Origin: Spyradenecus sp045634445
GTDB taxonomy: Bacteria > Verrucomicrobiota > Kiritimatiellia > RFP12 > DVOR01
Direction of reading: 5' to 3'
Assembly: GCA_045634445.1 (NCBI GenBank)
Contig: JAZRAG010000075.1
Coordinates: 26,770 to 90,769, forward strand
Length of the DNA: 64,000 bases
Shown here piece after piece: positions 61,401 through 64,000 of this stretch (position 1 is its first letter; every line of letters starts with the position of its first letter). Under the pieces are notes generated by a model. It had not been told where the DNA came from and did not search any database. It worked only from the letters and a program-made list of their open reading frames with translations. Both the position numbers and the translations under genes were made by a program.

Positions 61401-64000
61401 TACGCTTCTGCTTCACAGGCCGCCTTGGGATGAATCGTGTCATCGCCACCACCGACGAACTTAATCGTGCCATAACGCCAATCGGCCCCATTCTTTGCCA
61501 CCATCCAGTCATGCGTTCTCTGATTTTCAAAGGTGACTTCGCCACCAATCGGTTGAAGCACCAAACGCGAATCCGTCTCAGGCGTTGCGTCGGCATGGGG
61601 CAGAACATTGAGCGCCGAGTAGAAGCGATTAGCCGAGAGGAAGCCATTATTTGCATCCTTTTCGGTATTAATTTTGAGCGTGCAGTTACCCTTTACGAAG
61701 AGACGGATTTCAGCACCTTCTGCAGGGCGCGCTTCACCGTCATTGGAGTGCACCCAAGCGGTACCATTCCATTTTTCGCGATGCCAAGGATTTGTGGTGG
61801 CATCTTCCCAAAGGCCGTTTTCTTCTGTCACATTGCGGACATAACGCACACCTTGATAGACGGGTGGCGCTTCTTCTGCCAAGGCGGCCATGGCATTCGC
61901 CGTCAAAGCACCCTTGTAGAAGCGGATATAGTCCACATAACCGCCATCGTTAGGCTCTGCCGAACGGAGGTTGTTAAGCTGCCCCGTGTTGGACGAACCA
62001 CTGAGGATCTGCCCCACCTGCAAACCACCGGTTGCGAGGCCCACCCAATTCTCGGGGAGTCTGTACTCCGTTAAAAAGCCACCATCAAGGTAAACCGTGA
62101 GTGTCTTGCCATCGCACACCGCAGAAATCACGTGAGGGATTTCAGAGATATCAGCGATGTAAGCCGTTGCGACAGGCACCAATTCGTCTGCGGCGGAGAC
62201 ATTGTAGGTTGCGCCTGTAATGGCGTGGTCAATCGCGTGATAGAGCACAATCGGAATCGGGCCCGTCTCGCCAACGGTTTCACCTGTGGCCAAAATCAAA
62301 GCGTCACCGTCAGGCAACTTGGGATAGTACGCACCACCGCAGGTCGAACTGAGCGCCAAAAGCGTGGTATTCGCCTTACGCGGGGCGGTCAAACGAATCG
62401 CCGCACTCCAGACTTTCGGATATTTGAGGTCGGAGAGTTCGATGTAAGGACGATAACAAAGCTTCACACCCTTACCTGCGGGGTTGCGGGTGTCGGTGAA
62501 GAACTTATCTTCGGTCATCACCGAACCATAGCTGTTCACATTGTTGTTCCATTCATCCCAGTCGGTGCCCTTTAGGAGGGCATTGTGTTTACCCACGCGC
62601 ATCCAACCGGTATTGTAGGAATTACCTTCAAATTCTGCGTCAATCCATGCACTATTGTGGGCGAAGTTGGGATATTCCCATTCAAGCGTATCATACGCGC
62701 CGTCTTCATTAGGCGTCACCGTAAACGTATTCTGATAGTGCGGCACGAGGATATTGTTGTGGTCATAGTGATAGAAGACCAAGTTATTCGCAACAATTTC
62801 CGGCAAGTGCGGAATGATGAGTTCGCCACCATAAGCACCCGCTTCTACGATTTCCAACTTCGGCGGATTGTCCTCATCGATATCCTCTGGCCAAAGAATC
62901 GTCGCGTCAGCGAACTGGTCCAAGCGGATACGCAACGTCTGACCATTCTGAATGCGTAAGCGCGCATAGACATCGAGTTCTTCGGTTTCAGAGACATCCA
63001 CGAGCGGATACTGCGTGGCATCAAAGCTCAAAATACCACGATAGGGCGTGACTTCATCCTTGTGCGTGAGGGCCAAGATATCCGCCACCACCAAGGTGTC
63101 ACGACGGCCCAGATAGCCGAAGGTGATATCACTGGTAATACCATGCAATGCATTAATGCGAATGCTACCACCATCGTTCTGAACCGTACCATCATCTGAG
63201 ACGGTCGGTTCTACTGCTTGAATCGTACCCTTAAAGTAGCCCAAGTGATTAATGGTAACGGTACCATTCACCGTGAGCGAACCTTCACCCATGCCCGAAA
63301 GCGCATCAATCGTCAAGGTCGGACGCAAAGCTCGCACTTCACCCGCGGTGAGGGCGCGATCCCAAATGTAGCAGTTGTCCACCTGCATCTTGTCTGCGAC
63401 CACACTGTAGCCAGCATCGCTATAGCCTGCACCAATCCGGAAGCCTGGATAGTCGGAGAAGATAAAGGGTGTAAAAATTGTACCCGCTGTAGGCACACCA
63501 TCAACAAAGAGCGTCACCTTTGTGGCGGCAATCGTTTTTTCTATCTTATCTTTCCCGTCATCTCCTTGCGTAACATTCACGTAGATATCGTGGTCTACTG
63601 AAACCACAAAGAGGTGCCACCCCTTAGAGAGCGTATCCAAAGCGTAGCTCGCATCTACGGTGGTGGTAGAACCATTATAGCGAATCACCTCAATGGTATC
63701 AATGGTAGAACCATGCTTACGCAGACGCAGGGCTAAGGCATTATCCCACGAGCCGACGGAGAAGAGCACCGCATTATCGGCGCTAACCTCTCCCAAATTC
63801 GCGCCAATAGCAATAGAATAATCGCTTTCTGCTGGCGGTGTTATAGTAGCATGAGGCTTAACTACATCGCTAACGGTAAAACCTTTGCCAGAGGGTGTTA
63901 CGATGTACGACGAGGGCGCATTTCCGCCCCATTCGGTAAACCAAGCTTCTTGCGAATTCTTCGCCACGATGGCGTTGTTATCCTCAAACTCCATCTTCAT
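58469..64000 (-). CDS. Giant surface protein with LamG and autotransporter-type repeats, partial
   Basis: The last 1843 codons of a larger gene; the 5' end lies beyond base 64000. At least two concanavalin-A-like LamG regions are seen: one around FRIGAGYSDAGYS and DNCYIWDRALTAGEV (near residues 195-225), and one around GGLQVGQILSGSS and DYIRFYKGALTANAMAAL (near 660-700). A passenger-type repeat follows (LGLTKIGSGIMAF then VEEGKLRVG, near 1435-1465). Long Thr/Gly-rich stretches occur between (about 880-1000). The C-terminus ends TALIRRTDID and is not a recognised sorting signal. Likely an exported adhesin or glycan-binding protein. Confidence 0.82.
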   Translation of the reverse strand: MKMEFEDNNAIVAKNSQEAWFTEWGGNAPSSYIVTPSGKGFTVSDVVKPHATITPPAESDYSIAIGANLGEVSADNAVLFSVGSWDNALALRLRKHGSTIDTIEVIRYNGSTTTVDASYALDTLSKGWHLFVVSVDHDIYVNVTQGDDGKDKIEKTIAATKVTLFVDGVPTAGTIFTPFIFSDYPGFRIGAGYSDAGYSVVADKMQVDNCYIWDRALTAGEVRALRPTLTIDALSGMGEGSLTVNGTVTINHLGYFKGTIQAVEPTVSDDGTVQNDGGSIRINALHGITSDITFGYLGRRDTLVVADILALTHKDEVTPYRGILSFDATQYPLVDVSETEELDVYARLRIQNGQTLRIRLDQFADATILWPEDIDEDNPPKLEIVEAGAYGGELIIPHLPEIVANNLVFYHYDHNNILVPHYQNTFTVTPNEDGAYDTLEWEYPNFAHNSAWIDAEFEGNSYNTGWMRVGKHNALLKGTDWDEWNNNVNSYGSVMTEDKFFTDTRNPAGKGVKLCYRPYIELSDLKYPKVWSAAIRLTAPRKANTTLLALSSTCGGAYYPKLPDGDALILATGETVGETGPIPIVLYHAIDHAITGATYNVSAADELVPVATAYIADISEIPHVISAVCDGKTLTVYLDGGFLTEYRLPENWVGLATGGLQVGQILSGSSNTGQLNNLRSAEPNDGGYVDYIRFYKGALTANAMAALAEEAPPVYQGVRYVRNVTEENGLWEDATTNPWHREKWNGTAWVHSNDGEARPAEGAEIRLFVKGNCTLKINTEKDANNGFLSANRFYSALNVLPHADATPETDSRLVLQPIGGEVTFENQRTHDWMVAKNGADWRYGTIKFVGGGDDTIHPKAACEAEAYDNPHSALGVHGRRSVGTTGGTPTPVSNNVTVGAESGATSISKVKWQKTRTVTQTRIYRRTFTGGTVATTFAPSAGVVQFSRMASVLVGGVPTTTGTETMTATRTITQTQSGLGNNKNNITWSNVWEPSYSTDSDTNWSAWNETGWTTESVAEGGTLVPATLELHADYTLIRGREEDETDFLHLTGPIEGRGNVVGNPAITQPNTNGQVSDDVWVPAFNDGVNWILTDVTNSIYGVGSNPNGTVAGLLAEIRQVPGRLYLDLANTNINDIRDFFKAYSEDANTGLPWYRYGYNGDTNASPQPVPATQDDMSSAIAFQIRVPTGTWKIYANKSVPAQSSRPVATLHVENGAAEAEPVPTLKMITTSGNGTMAITKQLITSVRLEDIGEQLDGTLGGTPTLTPLESALIHGHTTGTYAFKNRTFSRPMVSDSIATLEAHGPLNYFWHNFELRDTNLVIADNAILEQDGETNHLWAKSLTMGNGAIFRFDAAGEDSEANGVVFSENMKMTGTTATLHGYGQADGVDNTHRCNFTAAGIEGPTDKAAVLTLNSAGNERWICYTANLVDHTATGGSLGLTKIGSGIMAFRSPTPPSVTGPVRVEEGKLRVGTKSFSDDALNAEQHLDAAIGHKGLHVAADASLEPNHYANPEDVIACIPSGQTLSGTGTIGGVLRLNTGAQLSDCMGMTIRKIVVDGSMVADVNVALPEDVESGATLFHIMDESARAEVRRRLYATTPDGKRWDVGVNHEAGESPKVCQSHYVVYAPGVPVPENPSDENVANVYDPTIESILIRYYQGYNVARLTKADGRTMYAKDPETLIATYYALNAAEIGNAFRCFSNIWTFAPVENSEDESELLMAYEFGISDFEIRELTGTSAEGKSLYVVVKVEVKNKLAEVFGNTILGSSNKADFQLNTEIVFAVDEDTTLIGTELASFEETALPTEAPSSHTAGVRYFAIPFTEANFPLGTTDLTALIRRTDID

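Overview
The window reads as chromosomal DNA of a Gram-negative, anaerobic, probably host- or gut-associated bacterium of the PVC superphylum, most likely Verrucomicrobiota in the broad sense (Kiritimatiellia-like). Supporting observations are a lipid A acyltransferase (outer membrane); an NfnAB-type ferredoxin:NADP oxidoreductase and formate-tetrahydrofolate ligase (anaerobic redox and C1 metabolism); a GH95 glycosidase; a giant LamG/autotransporter-repeat surface protein; and a five-gene pilus-like locus with the gene order and architecture of Akkermansia muciniphila Amuc_1102-1098. The taxonomic placement is inference from gene content only.

Layout. 1-7.5 kb (minus): nfnB (cut by the window edge), nfnA, a CPBP protease, a short phosphoglycosyl transferase, an NAD synthetase whose glutaminase domain has lost its catalytic residues, and a GH95 glycosidase. 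7.6-10.5 kb is an AT-rich island: a lipoprotein, tRNA-Lys, two zinc-ribbon membrane proteins and a likely structured RNA or leader. Two related ~210-270 bp elements with imperfect terminal inverted repeats flank the tRNA/zinc-ribbon part. 10.6-12.4 kb (minus): cysK and a polysaccharide-deacetylase-like membrane protein lacking the metal-binding motifs. 12.7-17.7 kb (plus): rpmH-rnpA-yidD-yidC, then prmA, a Ca2+/Na+ exchanger and a small membrane protein. 17.9-22.2 kb (plus): lipoprotein, GT4 glycosyltransferase, HU, lipid A acyltransferase, HNH nuclease. 22.4-27 kb (minus): panB, fhs, tmk, cysS. 27.6-35.8 kb (plus): the pilus/secretin locus (Amuc_1102-like, PilM-PilN fusion, Amuc_1100-like, Amuc_1099-like, secretin). 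36.4 kb: tRNA-Val. 36.7-42.4 kb (minus): PH-like membrane protein, ettA, metallophosphoesterase, gyrA. 42.8-50.6 kb (minus): an envelope operon of two periplasmic TPR proteins, ExbB, two ExbDs and, in the place of TonB, a membrane-anchored protein with an alpha/alpha-toroid-like periplasmic domain. 50.9-58.3 kb (minus): lipid flippase, murF, nudC, rsmA, SurA-like isomerase, ribD with a small lipoprotein, aat. 58.5 kb to the end (minus): C-terminal 1843 codons of the giant surface protein.

The most interesting points are (i) the ExbBD-ExbD-toroid-TPR operon, a candidate energised envelope machine without a recognisable TonB C-terminal domain; (ii) a dispersed family of intergenic arrays built from exact 22-bp steps with A- and T-tracts in helical phase, seen at five loci; (iii) the pair of MITE-like elements; (iv) a promoter-driven structured RNA or leader; and (v) two enzymes with eroded active sites (NadE glutaminase domain, deacetylase-like protein). 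All functional calls are by reading motifs; no database search was run.
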